From: DATADW01 sp963733905
GTDB lineage: Bacteria > Actinomycetota > Acidimicrobiia > Spongiisociales > DATADW01
Reading direction: 5' to 3'
Length of the DNA stretch: 64,000 nt
NCBI GenBank assembly: GCA_963733905.1
Contig: CAVTEU010000007.1
Coordinates: forward strand, 682,001-746,000
The translations under genes and the position numbers were made by a program. Positions within the stretch are counted from its first letter, which is position 1. The number at the start of each line of letters is the position of its first letter. Shown here in pieces: positions 37,197-46,267 of this stretch. The notes under the pieces are model-generated. The model ran no database searches and was not told where the DNA came from. It saw nothing but the letters and a program-made list of their open reading frames with translations.

Positions 37197-37908
37197 GTGG
37201 CAGCAGAGGGTGGCCGGATCGCTGCCGTGGCCAGAGAAGGGCCGCTCGACGCCAAGGTGCCCCACATGAAGCGGTGGCGGATGCAGGACGTGGTCGCCCA
37301 TCTTGGTGGTGTCCACCGGTGGGCGACTCAGATCGTCTCGACCTGCTCGTGGGACGGTTCCGGTTTTCACCGCGGCCGTGACGAAGGGGAAACGCTGATC
37401 AGAGTGGTTCGAACAAGGTGTCGAGGATCTGACCGCAGCACTCGAGGCGGCCGACCCCACGGCGAAGTGCCCCAACTTCTCACCGGGTAGCCCACAGGTC
37501 GCCGGTTTCTGGAGGCGGCGCCAGGCACACGAGACCACCATCCACCGCTGGGACGCCGAGTCGGCGAGCGGTTCCGTCAGCCCGATACTCCCCCTCGTCG
37601 CCACGGATGGGATCGACGAACTGCTCCACACATTCACCCGCACCCGGGGCCATCAGGTGCTCGACGACGTGTTGGAACTGTTGACCACCGACACCGGCGC
37701 GGCATGGACCGTCACACCGGCTGCGAATCCCGGTCGGGTCGAGGTGGTGCGGGGCAAGCCGGTCGGTGCGGCGGCGACGGTCTCCGGCCCCGCCGAGGAC
37801 CTAGTTCTGGCGTTGTGGCACCGGCTCCCAATCGAGGAAACTGCGCTGTCGATCACCGGCCAGACCGATACCGGCCTCGACTTCGTCAACGGCCCGGTGA
37901 CCTCGTAG
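37197..37908 (+). CDS. Mycothiol-dependent maleylpyruvate-isomerase-family protein (DinB-like, frameshifted)
   Basis: The frame has KRWRMQDVVAHLGGVHRWA, with the metal His of the DinB/MDMPI fold. After a shift near 37405 it continues with QAHETTIHRWDAESASG, which supplies the other His residues, and a C-terminal MDMPI domain (DDVLELLTTDTGAAWTV.. FVNGPVTS). Homologues start about ten residues earlier (DPETYSAI is present in frame), but no start codon is visible there. A 13-base duplication, CCCCACTGGGCCA, lies just upstream. The family uses mycothiol for isomerisation or thiol transfer. Confidence 0.78.
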
Positions 37909-37915
37909 CCGAGCG

Positions 37916-38437
37916 ATGGCCTCAACGGCACCAGCACCACGTATCGCCTGGGCGGTGAACCGCCTGCACCTCGGCGGCGCCGAGCAGATCCTGGAGGTGG
38001 GGTGCGGTCATGGTGTGGCCGTCAGCATGATGTGCTCGCAGATCACCACTGGGCATGTCCTGGCGATCGACCGGTCCGCAGCCATGGCAGAGATGGCGAC
38101 CAGGCGCAATGGCGCCAATATCGCCGCTGGGAAGGCCACGATCCGAGCGGGATCGCTCTTGGATGTTGATCTGGGACCGCATGCGTTCGACCGTGTGCTT
38201 GCCATCAACGTGCCAGACCTGACCCGGTCACCCGAGATCGACCGAGTGACCAGTCAGCTGAGGGCCGGGGGCGAACTCCACGTCGTGATGCAGAGTCCAC
38301 CCGGGAGCAGCCTCAAGGTCGGTGCGGCCGAGATCGGCAACGCGCTTGAACAACACAACTTGACGGTCACCGATCTGACGACGACCGCCATCGGGGAGAT
38401 CGAGTCGGTCGGTGCGATCGCCGTACCGAAAAGCTGA
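37916..38437 (+). CDS. Class I SAM-dependent methyltransferase, small
   Basis: The 173-residue protein has motif I ILEVGCGHGVAVSMM, motif II VLAIDRSAAMAEMA and a FDRVLAINVPDL strand, so SAM binding is likely. It lacks a long N-terminal substrate domain. The ATG lies eight bases after the preceding mycothiol-family gene, so they are probably co-transcribed. Acceptor unknown. Confidence 0.85.
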   Translation: MASTAPAPRIAWAVNRLHLGGAEQILEVGCGHGVAVSMMCSQITTGHVLAIDRSAAMAEMATRRNGANIAAGKATIRAGSLLDVDLGPHAFDRVLAINVPDLTRSPEIDRVTSQLRAGGELHVVMQSPPGSSLKVGAAEIGNALEQHNLTVTDLTTTAIGEIESVGAIAVPKS

Positions 38438-38443
38438 CGCCGA

Positions 38444-39172
38444 TCAGGCCAAGCCGAACCAGGGCTCGCGGGCAAGCTCCCCCTCGAGGATCTGGCGGTC
38501 CTCGGGGTCGGTGAGCGCTGCGGTCAGCTCGACCGCCTTGGCTCGATGCTGCTCGGCGGCGGCTCGGTCCCCTAGGGCGGCGAGGGCGCGGGCCAGCGCC
38601 TCATGGCCAAACGGCTCGTCCCATGCCTCCATCACCTCGGGGTGCGTCGCGACCAACTCCAGGCAGCGGCGGGCATGCCGGGCACCCAACTCGTACTCGC
38701 CGATGGTCACCGCTACACGGGAGATGAGGTGCTCACCTCTGGCATGGTTCGCCTCGTTGCCAACCTGGATCCAGTGGTATGCCGATGCGTATGCGGAGTA
38801 GAGGAGGCGCTCCTTTGTCTCCACCGAGCTGTCAGATCCGACCGACGGGTCCTCGATCGCATCCCACATCCCGTTGTTGAGTTGAACCCCGAACCAACGG
38901 TGGAGATCCCTCTCCTCGATCATCCGCTCCCCCACCTCGGCGCTCATCTGGTTCCAGCCATCGAACCCGTACTCGCGCGCCAGGACGAACTGGGCGTCCC
39001 GGAGAGCCAGATCGTCCCACCCGCTCTCACCCGGGTCGCGTTCCCAGCGGGCGACCCGGCGCCGCGCCTCACGGTCTCCGGCGCGAGCCGCCCGACGAAG
39101 CTCCTTGGCCTGCTTCTTGAGCTGGGTGATCGTCGCCTGGGGTGGAAGCTCCCGCACCGCTTCTGCGGTCAT
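38444..39172 (-). CDS. Hypothetical protein with ankyrin-leader-like N-terminus
   Basis: A 242-residue soluble protein. Residues 15-75 (TITQLKKQAKELRRAAR, then LRDAQFVLAREYGFDGW) resemble the N-terminal leader found before ankyrin repeats in many bacterial proteins. Here a helical TPR-like region follows (YHWIQVGNEANHARGEHL, HARRCLELVATHPEVMEAWDE and AEQHRAKAVELTAALTDPED) in place of ankyrin repeats. The function is unknown. Confidence 0.72.
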   Translation of the reverse strand: MTAEAVRELPPQATITQLKKQAKELRRAARAGDREARRRVARWERDPGESGWDDLALRDAQFVLAREYGFDGWNQMSAEVGERMIEERDLHRWFGVQLNNGMWDAIEDPSVGSDSSVETKERLLYSAYASAYHWIQVGNEANHARGEHLISRVAVTIGEYELGARHARRCLELVATHPEVMEAWDEPFGHEALARALAALGDRAAAEQHRAKAVELTAALTDPEDRQILEGELAREPWFGLA

Positions 39173-39306
39173 TTCGACCTTCCTTCCTCACCGGTGTCCG
39201 CTGATCCCGGGCGGAAGAAAGATCGCCTGGTGAAAAGGTCGATCGGGTGAGCTCAGCTCTTGCCGCGGACCAGAGGCGCCCCGACGCGCACTGCAGGCGA
39301 CTGTAG

Positions 39307-40059
39307 TCAGGCGGTGGTGCACTCCCAGACGCCGATGCTCCACAGCATCCGGCTGCCTCGTTGGGTGACGTGAACCATGCCTTGGCGCACCAACTTGGCG
39401 AGGACCTCGCTGTCGGCGAGCGCCTGCGGCAATGGGACGACCCGCTCCGCCAGCCGGCGCATCGAGCCGAACAGATTGCGGGCCGCCGAGATGAGTGCCG
39501 ACTCGTCCTGGATCGAACCAGCAGGGAGGAGAAGCCTTCCCGAGGTCTGCAGCCGCTCGATGGCGCCGCGGAGCATGCGGATGGGAAGCTCGATGCCACT
39601 GGGACCGCCGCCGGTCCCGCTCCAGAACCAGCCGCTTTCTCGCGCCAGGTCGTCGGGGATGCCCGACACGTCGCCCACGATCAGGTCGGCGCGCACGTCG
39701 GCCGGTATCGGGTCGAAGAGGTCACCTTGGAGAAACTCGATGCTGTCGGCCACGCCGTGCCTCTCGGCATTGCGAGACCCGATCTCGACCACGTCCGGAG
39801 CGGTGTCGGTGGCGTACACCTTCCGTGATCCGAGCTTGGCGGCGAGGATGGCCAGCACCCCCGATCCGGTCCCGACGTCGATGACCGTGTCGTTGGGGGA
39901 GACCGTCATGTTGTCGGCCAGCATGCGGGTGACCGTGCTTGGTCGGAAGGTGGTTTCGGAAACCTCGAGTTTGAGCGGACCGACCTGTGTGTTGAATGTG
40001 AGTTCGTCCACCATTGGCTCCTTGTCGGGTTCAGGTGGGATGGCATAACGATACGCCAT
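39307..40059 (-). CDS. PrmA-like class I methyltransferase
   Basis: About 250 residues with the SAM motif TVIDVGTGSGVLAILAAKLG, VYATDTAPDVVEIGSRN, and DLIVGDVSGIP in the motif IV position. This resembles ribosomal L11 methyltransferase-type and related small-molecule methyltransferases. The true start may be ATG 40014 (MVDELTFNTQ). A winged-helix-like C-terminus (LAKLVRQGMVHVTQRGSRMLW) follows. Substrate unknown. Confidence 0.82.
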   Translation of the reverse strand: MAYRYAIPPEPDKEPMVDELTFNTQVGPLKLEVSETTFRPSTVTRMLADNMTVSPNDTVIDVGTGSGVLAILAAKLGSRKVYATDTAPDVVEIGSRNAERHGVADSIEFLQGDLFDPIPADVRADLIVGDVSGIPDDLARESGWFWSGTGGGPSGIELPIRMLRGAIERLQTSGRLLLPAGSIQDESALISAARNLFGSMRRLAERVVPLPQALADSEVLAKLVRQGMVHVTQRGSRMLWSIGVWECTTA

Positions 40060-40135
40060 CCAAATCGCTGAATGTTGCGCCAGCGGCGCGAGACATCAGC
40101 CGGAGCCGGTGCCAGCCGTCGAAGCCAGGCTCAGT

Positions 40136-41071
40136 CTACCGGTAAATGTCGCCGTTGAGGTACTTGAGCCCCGAGTCGGGCTGGACCGTCACCACCCGGT
40201 GACCACGCCCCAACCTCTTGGCCAGGCGGAGTGCGGCGACCAGGTTCGCCCCGCCCGATCGCCCGGTCCAGATGCCCTCGAGGCGCGCCGCCCGCCTCGC
40301 CATCGCCCCGGCGTCGGCGGTGGAAACGGTGATCACCTCATCCCACCCGCGGTTCTCGAGGAGCGGCGGGATGAACCCGACACCGCCACCCTCGATGTGG
40401 TGGGTCCCGGCCGGACGACCCGACATCACCGCGGACTCTTCCGGTTCCACGGTGACTCGCAGCATCTCGGGCCAGCGCTCCCGGAGGGCTGTGCTCGCCC
40501 CGAGGAAGCACCCCCCGACGCCGACGTATGCGCAAAAGGCGTCCACCGGTCGATCACCGAGTTGATCGACGATCTCCACGCCCACCTCGCGGTAGCCGTC
40601 GAGCGCATCCCTGTTGTTGAACTGATCGGTGGGGAATCCGCCCGTCTCGGCGACTATCTCCGCCGCCCTCGCCATCATCCGTGGGATCAGATCGGGGGTG
40701 ATGCCTTCGGGGCTGTCGATGATGTCGAGCTCGGCACCAAACACCGCCATCGTTCGCAGCTTCTCTTCTGAGAAGGCGGTGGAGCTGACGATCCGCAGCG
40801 GGTATCCCTTGATTGAGCAGACGAAAGCCAGCGAACTGCCGGTCGAGCCGCCGGTGTACTCGACCACCGTCTGTCCTGGCTGCAGCCGGCCGTCGCGCTC
40901 GGCGCCCTCGATCATGGCGAGCGCCATGCGGTCCTTGTAGCTGCCGGTGGGGTTGGCCGCCTCGAGCTTGACCCAGACTTCGGCGTCGTCTGCACCGGTC
41001 AGTGACGACAACCGAACAATTGGCGTGTGCCCTATACCGGCCAGGGCGCCGATGCGCTCGGTGACTGCCAT
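40136..41071 (-). CDS. Cysteine synthase-like PLP enzyme (CysK/CysM family)
   Basis: A 311-residue fold-type II enzyme. HTPIVRLSSL starts it, NPTGSYKDRMALAMIE carries the PLP Lys, EYTGGSTGSSLAFVC binds the substrate/phosphate region, and GIWTGRSGGANLVAALRLA closes it. It probably makes cysteine or a related beta-substituted alanine from O-acetyl- or O-phosphoserine. No serine acetyltransferase gene is nearby. It starts at ATG 41071, divergent from the MmcQ gene. Confidence 0.88.
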   Translation of the reverse strand: MAVTERIGALAGIGHTPIVRLSSLTGADDAEVWVKLEAANPTGSYKDRMALAMIEGAERDGRLQPGQTVVEYTGGSTGSSLAFVCSIKGYPLRIVSSTAFSEEKLRTMAVFGAELDIIDSPEGITPDLIPRMMARAAEIVAETGGFPTDQFNNRDALDGYREVGVEIVDQLGDRPVDAFCAYVGVGGCFLGASTALRERWPEMLRVTVEPEESAVMSGRPAGTHHIEGGGVGFIPPLLENRGWDEVITVSTADAGAMARRAARLEGIWTGRSGGANLVAALRLAKRLGRGHRVVTVQPDSGLKYLNGDIYR

Positions 41072-41162
41072 CGATCGATTGTGCCACGGTGCCGACCACC
41101 TCTCACCGCAGCCGTTCCGCAGGTAGCGTCGCTCTGGTGGCTGACCCGATCCCAGGGACCCG

Positions 41163-41510
41163 GTGGCTCAGTTGCGCCGGATCTGTCTCGAACTCCCTGG
41201 AGTGACCGAGCGGCTCAGTCACGGAGAGCCGACCTGGTTCGTCAACGAGAAGACAACTGTGGTGACACTCGATGACCACCACCATGGCGCCGACCACCTG
41301 GGGTTCTGGTGCCCTGCCGGCCCGGGAGCGCAGGAGCACCTGATCGAGCGCGACCCGGAGCACTTCTTCCGTCCTCCCTATGTCGGTGTGCGCGGCTGGA
41401 TCGGGGTGCGCATCGACCAGCACCCCGACTGGAACGAAATCGCCACCATCGTCGAGGACGCCTACCGCCTGGTCGCCCCGAAACGCTTGGTCGCGCTCCT
41501 CGAGGGGTGA
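41163..41510 (+). CDS. MmcQ/YjbR-family protein
   Basis: The 115-residue protein has LRRICLELPGVTERLSHGEPTWFVNEKT, the family's N-terminal hallmark, then a CyaY-like double-stranded core ending in EDAYRLVAPKRLVALL. YjbR proteins bind DNA in E. coli studies, but function is uncertain. Start is GTG 41163. Confidence 0.87.
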   Translation: MAQLRRICLELPGVTERLSHGEPTWFVNEKTTVVTLDDHHHGADHLGFWCPAGPGAQEHLIERDPEHFFRPPYVGVRGWIGVRIDQHPDWNEIATIVEDAYRLVAPKRLVALLEG

Positions 41511-41544
41511 GAGGCGCCGGCGGCGCTGGGCGTATTCTCCCGGC

Positions 41545-41874
41545 ATGGCGTACAACCAGGGTCTCGCCGACGACCTACGGGCCATGCTGGGAGAGCATCG
41601 AGGGCTCACCGAACGCGAGATGTTCGGAGGCATCGGCTTCATGATCAACGGGAACATGGCGGTCGGCGTCAGTGGCGACGATCTCATGGTCAGAGTGGGC
41701 AAGGAATCCCACGATGAAGCGCTCACCAAGCCGGGCGCCCGGGACTTCGACATGGGCGGGCGGGCGATGCGCGGCTGGGTCCTCGTTTCCCCCGAGGGAT
41801 TCGCCACCGAACAGGATCTGGGACGCTGGGTCGACCAGGGCGTCGCCTTTGCCTCGAGTCTCCCGCCCAAGTAG
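41545..41874 (+). CDS. TfoX N-terminal-domain protein
   Basis: A 109-residue protein. The TfoX_N signature is present: LTEREMFGGIGFMINGNMAVGVSGDDLMVRVG, followed by FDMGGRAMRGWVLV. TfoX/Sxy proteins regulate competence in some proteobacteria, while stand-alone N-domains in actinobacteria have no established role. It follows the YjbR gene by 34 bases and may be in the same operon. Confidence 0.88.
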   Translation: MAYNQGLADDLRAMLGEHRGLTEREMFGGIGFMINGNMAVGVSGDDLMVRVGKESHDEALTKPGARDFDMGGRAMRGWVLVSPEGFATEQDLGRWVDQGVAFASSLPPK

Positions 41875-41926
41875 CGAACCCGACATGGAGTCGCAGCCAC
41901 GCATTGGGTTGGCAGCGATCGCTCGA

Positions 41927-44146
41927 TCACCAGGGGAGGCTGGGCTGGGCGCTGAGCCAGTCCTCGATTCGGTCAACGGTGTTCTCGTACCCGAGGCGCG
42001 CCATCGAAGCAACATCCTCGAAGTCGAGCATGCCCCGCCCGGATGCCTTCAGGTCCAGATAGAGGTCGGTTACCCCGTCCCGCACCAGACGGTCGCGGTC
42101 TCGGAAGGCGCCCAATGAACTCGACCGGAAGAGAATGGCGGTTATTCGGGGCAGATCGCGGCTGCGGCGCATGCGGTGCCGGATGGCGGTCCAGCCGGTC
42201 ACCGACAACCCGTAGTCGAACCTCACCCGCGGACCGCTCAACGGAGCGACGTCGACGGCGATCACTGTCCCGCTCGGATTGGAGATCCTCATCTCGTCGG
42301 CGGGGAGGTTGTTGAGGGCGCCACCGTCCACGAGGAGGTCGTCACCGTACGGGACGGGAGGGAGCACCCCGGGGATGGCGACACTGGCACGCAGCGCGGT
42401 GACCAGGTCGCCCCTGCGGTGGACCACCGGGACCGACCGGGTAAGACTCGCCGAAACACAGAAATAGCCGAGCCAGAGGTCCTCGATGGCCAGCTCGTCG
42501 TATATCTGGCGCATCGACCTGGTGATGCGCCGTCCGGCGATGACCGACACCAGCGGGGGCGTGTAATCGAGAAGACGGGCGAACTGGCGCTGAACCAATG
42601 GCACCATCTCGTCAGGCGGCACCTCCATCGCCGGAAGCGTCGCCATGATCGATCCGATGCTCGTCCCCCCGACGAGGTCGATGGGAATCCCCGCCTCGAC
42701 GAGCGCCTTCATCACCCCGACGTGGGCAAACCCGCGGGCACCCCCGCCGCCGAGCACCAGACCTACTCCCCGGCCGGCAAGGAGCCTGGCCAACCTCCTC
42801 ATGTCGGCGACACGCCCGTGACGCACGTGGTGGACCTCCTCGATGGGACGGTCCCGCAGCCACCCCCGGCTCGTTTGACCACCACTCCCGTGGAGCAGGA
42901 CCAGGCTGCGCCGCGGTGGGCGAGCCCGATGCGTCATCGCCGCCACCTGCCTCTCCACGGCGCCCGGCGACGGATCTGAACCGGCGCTGGTGACCAGGAG
43001 CAGGTGGTCGGCCGACGCCACCACCCTGCGGGTCCACGAGTTCCATTCTCGATCTGCTTCGAGCACGACGAAGCGGTGCCCTTGCTCGATCTCGTCGAGC
43101 CACTGCGAGACACGCATCGCGGCCGCTTCGGTCGGATCGGCCTGAGAAATGCCCTCCCGATGGAGGATCTCATCAACCTGCACACTCCGAAAGTGGGCAC
43201 ACGAACCGTGGGGTGACAACGCTTCGGTGACCTCGGCTGCGAAGGAACCCACCGAGACCGCCTGGTCGACTGCAATGACTCCGATCACGGTGTGCTCGGG
43301 TGCAGGCTGGCGGGCCCGCGACCTGGCGTTGCGCCGCAACAGGACACGAACGAGTTCAAGCATCGCCTCGGGTTGGCTCCGCGCCATCTCGAGCAGCGCC
43401 GCACGCGGCAAACGGGCAACGTCGCTGTCCCGGGATGCGTAGATGGTCGCCCCTCTCGTAGCGTCGTCGAGCAACGCCATCTCCCCGATCAAATCGCCTT
43501 GTGCCGCCTCGCCGATCACCCGGCGCGATTCGGGTTCGCCCACCTCGGCCCGCAGCCGGCCGGAGACGACCAAGTAGGCAGAGTCGGCAGGGTCGCCCTG
43601 CTCGAACAGGACCTCGCCGGCGTCGAGGTGGCGCCACTCCACCATGTCTCCCAACCTTGTGAGCAGATCGGCGCCTGCGCTCTCGAAAAGCGATGTGAGG
43701 TGCTCGGCGAGAAGCGTCTCGCGGAGACGGCGCGCCGCCTCCCGGGCGATGTCGGCGGCCAGATCGGGATGCTGCTCGAGCAGACCACTGAACTCTTCGG
43801 CGGTGATCGCCGCCACCCTGGCTTTTGAGGCGCACCGCACCGTGGCCGAGCGGGCAGCGCCGGTGAAGGCGCCCAGTTCCCCCACAAGGCTCCCCGTTTC
43901 CAGCGTTGCGACGGTTCCGGCGGATCCCACCACCTCGAGCCGACCGCCGAGGACCAGATACACCAGCGTCGACTCCTCGCCGGCATCGATCAGCAGGTCT
44001 CCGGGTTCGAGGTCGCGCTCCAACCGTTCCGAGACCGGCCAGATCCGCAACAGCCTCTCCGCGGTGTTCGAGAGCGGAGCAACGCCAGGCGCGGGACCCT
44101 GGTCTTCTTCTGGCGACGTCCCGGTCATCGCAGCCAACTCAACCAT
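41927..44146 (-). CDS. Patatin-like phospholipase with two cyclic-nucleotide-binding domains
   Basis: The 739-residue protein is arranged like neuropathy-target-esterase relatives. Two cNMP-binding domains (about residues 25-140 and 155-270, with GSLVGELGAFTG and GDLIGEMALLDDATRGATI) come first. A Rossmann-like linker follows (about 285-440), then a patatin domain. That domain has oxyanion loop GGGGARGFAHVG, nucleophile elbow GGTSIGS and catalytic DGGALNNLP. It probably hydrolyses lysophospholipids under nucleotide or ligand control. The cyclase-domain gene at 21 kb could supply a cyclic nucleotide, but this is speculation. Confidence 0.92.
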   Translation of the reverse strand: MVELAAMTGTSPEEDQGPAPGVAPLSNTAERLLRIWPVSERLERDLEPGDLLIDAGEESTLVYLVLGGRLEVVGSAGTVATLETGSLVGELGAFTGAARSATVRCASKARVAAITAEEFSGLLEQHPDLAADIAREAARRLRETLLAEHLTSLFESAGADLLTRLGDMVEWRHLDAGEVLFEQGDPADSAYLVVSGRLRAEVGEPESRRVIGEAAQGDLIGEMALLDDATRGATIYASRDSDVARLPRAALLEMARSQPEAMLELVRVLLRRNARSRARQPAPEHTVIGVIAVDQAVSVGSFAAEVTEALSPHGSCAHFRSVQVDEILHREGISQADPTEAAAMRVSQWLDEIEQGHRFVVLEADREWNSWTRRVVASADHLLLVTSAGSDPSPGAVERQVAAMTHRARPPRRSLVLLHGSGGQTSRGWLRDRPIEEVHHVRHGRVADMRRLARLLAGRGVGLVLGGGGARGFAHVGVMKALVEAGIPIDLVGGTSIGSIMATLPAMEVPPDEMVPLVQRQFARLLDYTPPLVSVIAGRRITRSMRQIYDELAIEDLWLGYFCVSASLTRSVPVVHRRGDLVTALRASVAIPGVLPPVPYGDDLLVDGGALNNLPADEMRISNPSGTVIAVDVAPLSGPRVRFDYGLSVTGWTAIRHRMRRSRDLPRITAILFRSSSLGAFRDRDRLVRDGVTDLYLDLKASGRGMLDFEDVASMARLGYENTVDRIEDWLSAQPSLPW

Positions 44147-44186
44147 CTCCGCTGCAGATTGCGGGGCGATCAGACCGGCCGAGCAG

Positions 44187-44960
44187 TCAGCTCGGTCTGG
44201 GTCGGTCGTCGAGTTCCACCTGCACCTCGACGGTGTCGCCGACCTCGACGCCGGCGGTACTCATCATCTGCTTGCTGACACTCATGGCGAGCACTCCACC
44301 GCCTGCCGGCATCGTGTTGGAGGCGAACTCGTAGCCATTGAGCGTCCCACGCACCCGACGTTGTTTGAGCCCGCCGAGTGCCTCTGCTCGTTCGGAGGGA
44401 AGGTCGACGACCGCAAGACCACTGGTGGCACCTGGCTTCCAGCGCCTGATCACGGCCGAGAAAGGCTCAATGTCAGCCATGTCTGCCGAGTGTACGTGCC
44501 TCAGTCCGGGCTGATCAGTGCTCGGGCTGATCAGTCCGGTCTCGATCGCTCTGTCCCGGTCGCGCCAGATGGCCATAGCGGTGTTCATCCTGAGGAAACC
44601 GAGCTTCCCATAGAAGCCCTCGGTACCCGGGTTGGCATAAAGGAGGATCTTCTTGTGGCCGGCGGACATTTCGACCAGCCGTCTGATGATGGCGCTGCCA
44701 AGACCTTCCCCTTGGTGGTCGGGGTGCACCGCCACATCGGCGATGTATGCGCAGTCCAAGCCGTCCGCCAGAGCCCGGCCCGCGCCGACGAGGTGGCCGT
44801 CGTCATACACAAAGCACTTGAACATGCTGTTGCCAAACACCGTCAGCAGGTCCGCCGCCGGCTTGTTCCCCAGCGGCGCCGCCAGATATAGCGCCGACAA
44901 TTCCTCCCAATCAACCTCGTCGTCGACCACCGTCCACTCGTAGTCATCGATGCTGTCCAA
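44187..44960 (-). CDS. GNAT acetyltransferase fused to a DUF1905 domain
   Basis: Residues 1-150 form a GNAT domain: IADVAVHPDHQGEGLGSAIIRRLVE is the acetyl-CoA loop (motif A), and NPGTEGFYGKLGF is motif B. Residues 165-257 match the small beta-barrel DUF1905 (GTLNGYEF, then PAGGGVLAMSVSKQMM, GDTVEVQVELDD). The linkage is seamless in one frame. DUF1905 is usually stand-alone or fused to a YdeI/OmpD-like domain, so this combination may be unusual. Function unknown. Confidence 0.85.
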   Translation of the reverse strand: MDSIDDYEWTVVDDEVDWEELSALYLAAPLGNKPAADLLTVFGNSMFKCFVYDDGHLVGAGRALADGLDCAYIADVAVHPDHQGEGLGSAIIRRLVEMSAGHKKILLYANPGTEGFYGKLGFLRMNTAMAIWRDRDRAIETGLISPSTDQPGLRHVHSADMADIEPFSAVIRRWKPGATSGLAVVDLPSERAEALGGLKQRRVRGTLNGYEFASNTMPAGGGVLAMSVSKQMMSTAGVEVGDTVEVQVELDDRPRPS

Positions 44961-45056
44961 CTGAGATCAGGCCTTCCTTCGCGAGCCGCCACGGCGGCAA
45001 CTTCCTGCTCGGTCCTCTTCTTGTTGCCCGGGAATCATCCCGCCGGTCGCCATCGC

Positions 45057-45527
45057 CTAGGACCCAGCAGCAGCGTTCTGACCACCTTTCCACGACGAGT
45101 ACCGCGGCGGCCATTCGTCGGCGGTCGATCTCTCACCGAGAATTGCCGTTTCCACGAACAGTTCGAACAGGTAGTAGCTCTCATCAACCGAGAAGGGCCA
45201 CTGGGAACCTACGGACGACCGCAGCGAGACGTCTTCGACCAAGGAACCGTGACCCCTGACCGAGAACTCGCTCGGCGCAATCGGGTCGACGTGGGAATGG
45301 ATGGCGTATCTGCCATCCGACTCGAGATCGACCCGCTTCGGCGAGCTTCCGATGATGAAGGTGTAGAGGTGGCCATCAACGATCCCGACGTTGACCGGAT
45401 GGATGCGAGGCGCATCGGCGCTGTTGACTGTCGCCAGCAAGGCCTCACCGCCGCGGTCAGCGAAGAGGCGCCTGCCGACCTGCGCCAGCGCCGGGGCCAC
45501 CGTCTCGAATTCATGCCAAGCAGGCAT
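45057..45527 (-). CDS. Pyridoxamine-5'-phosphate-oxidase-fold protein (FMN/F420-binding split barrel)
   Basis: A 156-residue split-barrel protein. LLATVNSADAPRIHPVNVGIVDGHLYTFII is the flavin-binding core, followed by KRVDLESDGRYAIHS and a C-terminal strand region. Actinobacterial relatives bind FMN, F420 or heme. The substrate is unknown. It ends at 45057, before the GNAT gene. Confidence 0.82.
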   Translation of the reverse strand: MPAWHEFETVAPALAQVGRRLFADRGGEALLATVNSADAPRIHPVNVGIVDGHLYTFIIGSSPKRVDLESDGRYAIHSHVDPIAPSEFSVRGHGSLVEDVSLRSSVGSQWPFSVDESYYLFELFVETAILGERSTADEWPPRYSSWKGGQNAAAGS

Positions 45528-45613
45528 CTCCGCCTCCCTCGATTACCGGCCTTGCTGGCGATCAAATGGTATCCCCGGGGTGACGGATCGCGGGCGTGCC
45601 GCCATCGGCCGGG

Positions 45614-45640
45614 TGTCACAAATTGACCCTGGCCGGTGTC
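45614..45640 (+). promoter_or_regulatory. ECF41-type promoter before the carboxymuconolactone decarboxylase gene
   Basis: TGTCACA (45614-45620), sixteen bases, then TGTC (45637-45640) match the ECF41 promoter TGTCACA-N16-CGTC with one change at -10. It lies 34 bases upstream of ATG 45674. An ECF41-type sigma gene is the second gene of the same unit, so autoregulation is likely. Confidence 0.7.
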
Positions 45641-45673
45641 TCCATGTCGAACAGATCCAAGACAGGAGGACAC

Positions 45674-46267
45674 ATGGTCCGCGAACCCCGGATCCCCAAG
45701 GCCGAGATCACTGGTCTTTACGGAGCGCTGGTGAAGAGGATGAGCAAGAAGATGCTTGGCGACGTGCCCGAGTCCGTGGGGGTGTACTGGCACAACCCCC
45801 AGGTGCTCAAGTTCGCCTTCGGCATCGGTCAGAAGTCCAGAAAATGGCACGAGTGCGACGAGAACTTGAAGTCGTTCGCCCACATGGCGGTTGCTTCTCT
45901 GGTCGGCTGCACCTGGTGCCTTGACTTCGGGTACTTCACGGCACACAACGAGGGCCTAGACGAAGCAAAAGCGCGCGAGGTGCCGCGGTGGCATGAATCC
46001 GACATCTTCACCCCGCTGGAGCGGGACGTGATGGAGTATGCCGAGGCGATGAGCCAGACACCGCCCACGGTCACCGACGAGCTGTCGGCTCGACTTCTGA
46101 AGGCGCTCGGGGCACCGGCGCTAGTGGAACTGACGGCGTTCATCGCCTTGGCGAACGTGTACACCCGGACCAACGTCGCCTTCGGCATCGAGGCCCAGGG
46201 ATTTGCCGCTGCCTGCGGTTTGGAGCCGCTCGCCGCGCCGTCGCGGACCGTAGTTTCGGCTTCGTGA
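45674..46267 (+). CDS. Carboxymuconolactone decarboxylase-family (AhpD-like) protein
   Basis: The 197-residue helical protein has SLVGCTWCLDFG, an AhpD-like CxxC redox motif with nearby acidic and His residues (GYFTAHNEGL). GGAGG precedes ATG 45674. Its stop overlaps the sigma-factor start by four bases. Pairing with an ECF41 sigma factor is a well-known arrangement, in which the decarboxylase, oxidoreductase or epimerase gene is the main target. Function in vivo is unproven. Confidence 0.9.
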   Translation: MVREPRIPKAEITGLYGALVKRMSKKMLGDVPESVGVYWHNPQVLKFAFGIGQKSRKWHECDENLKSFAHMAVASLVGCTWCLDFGYFTAHNEGLDEAKAREVPRWHESDIFTPLERDVMEYAEAMSQTPPTVTDELSARLLKALGAPALVELTAFIALANVYTRTNVAFGIEAQGFAAACGLEPLAAPSRTVVSAS

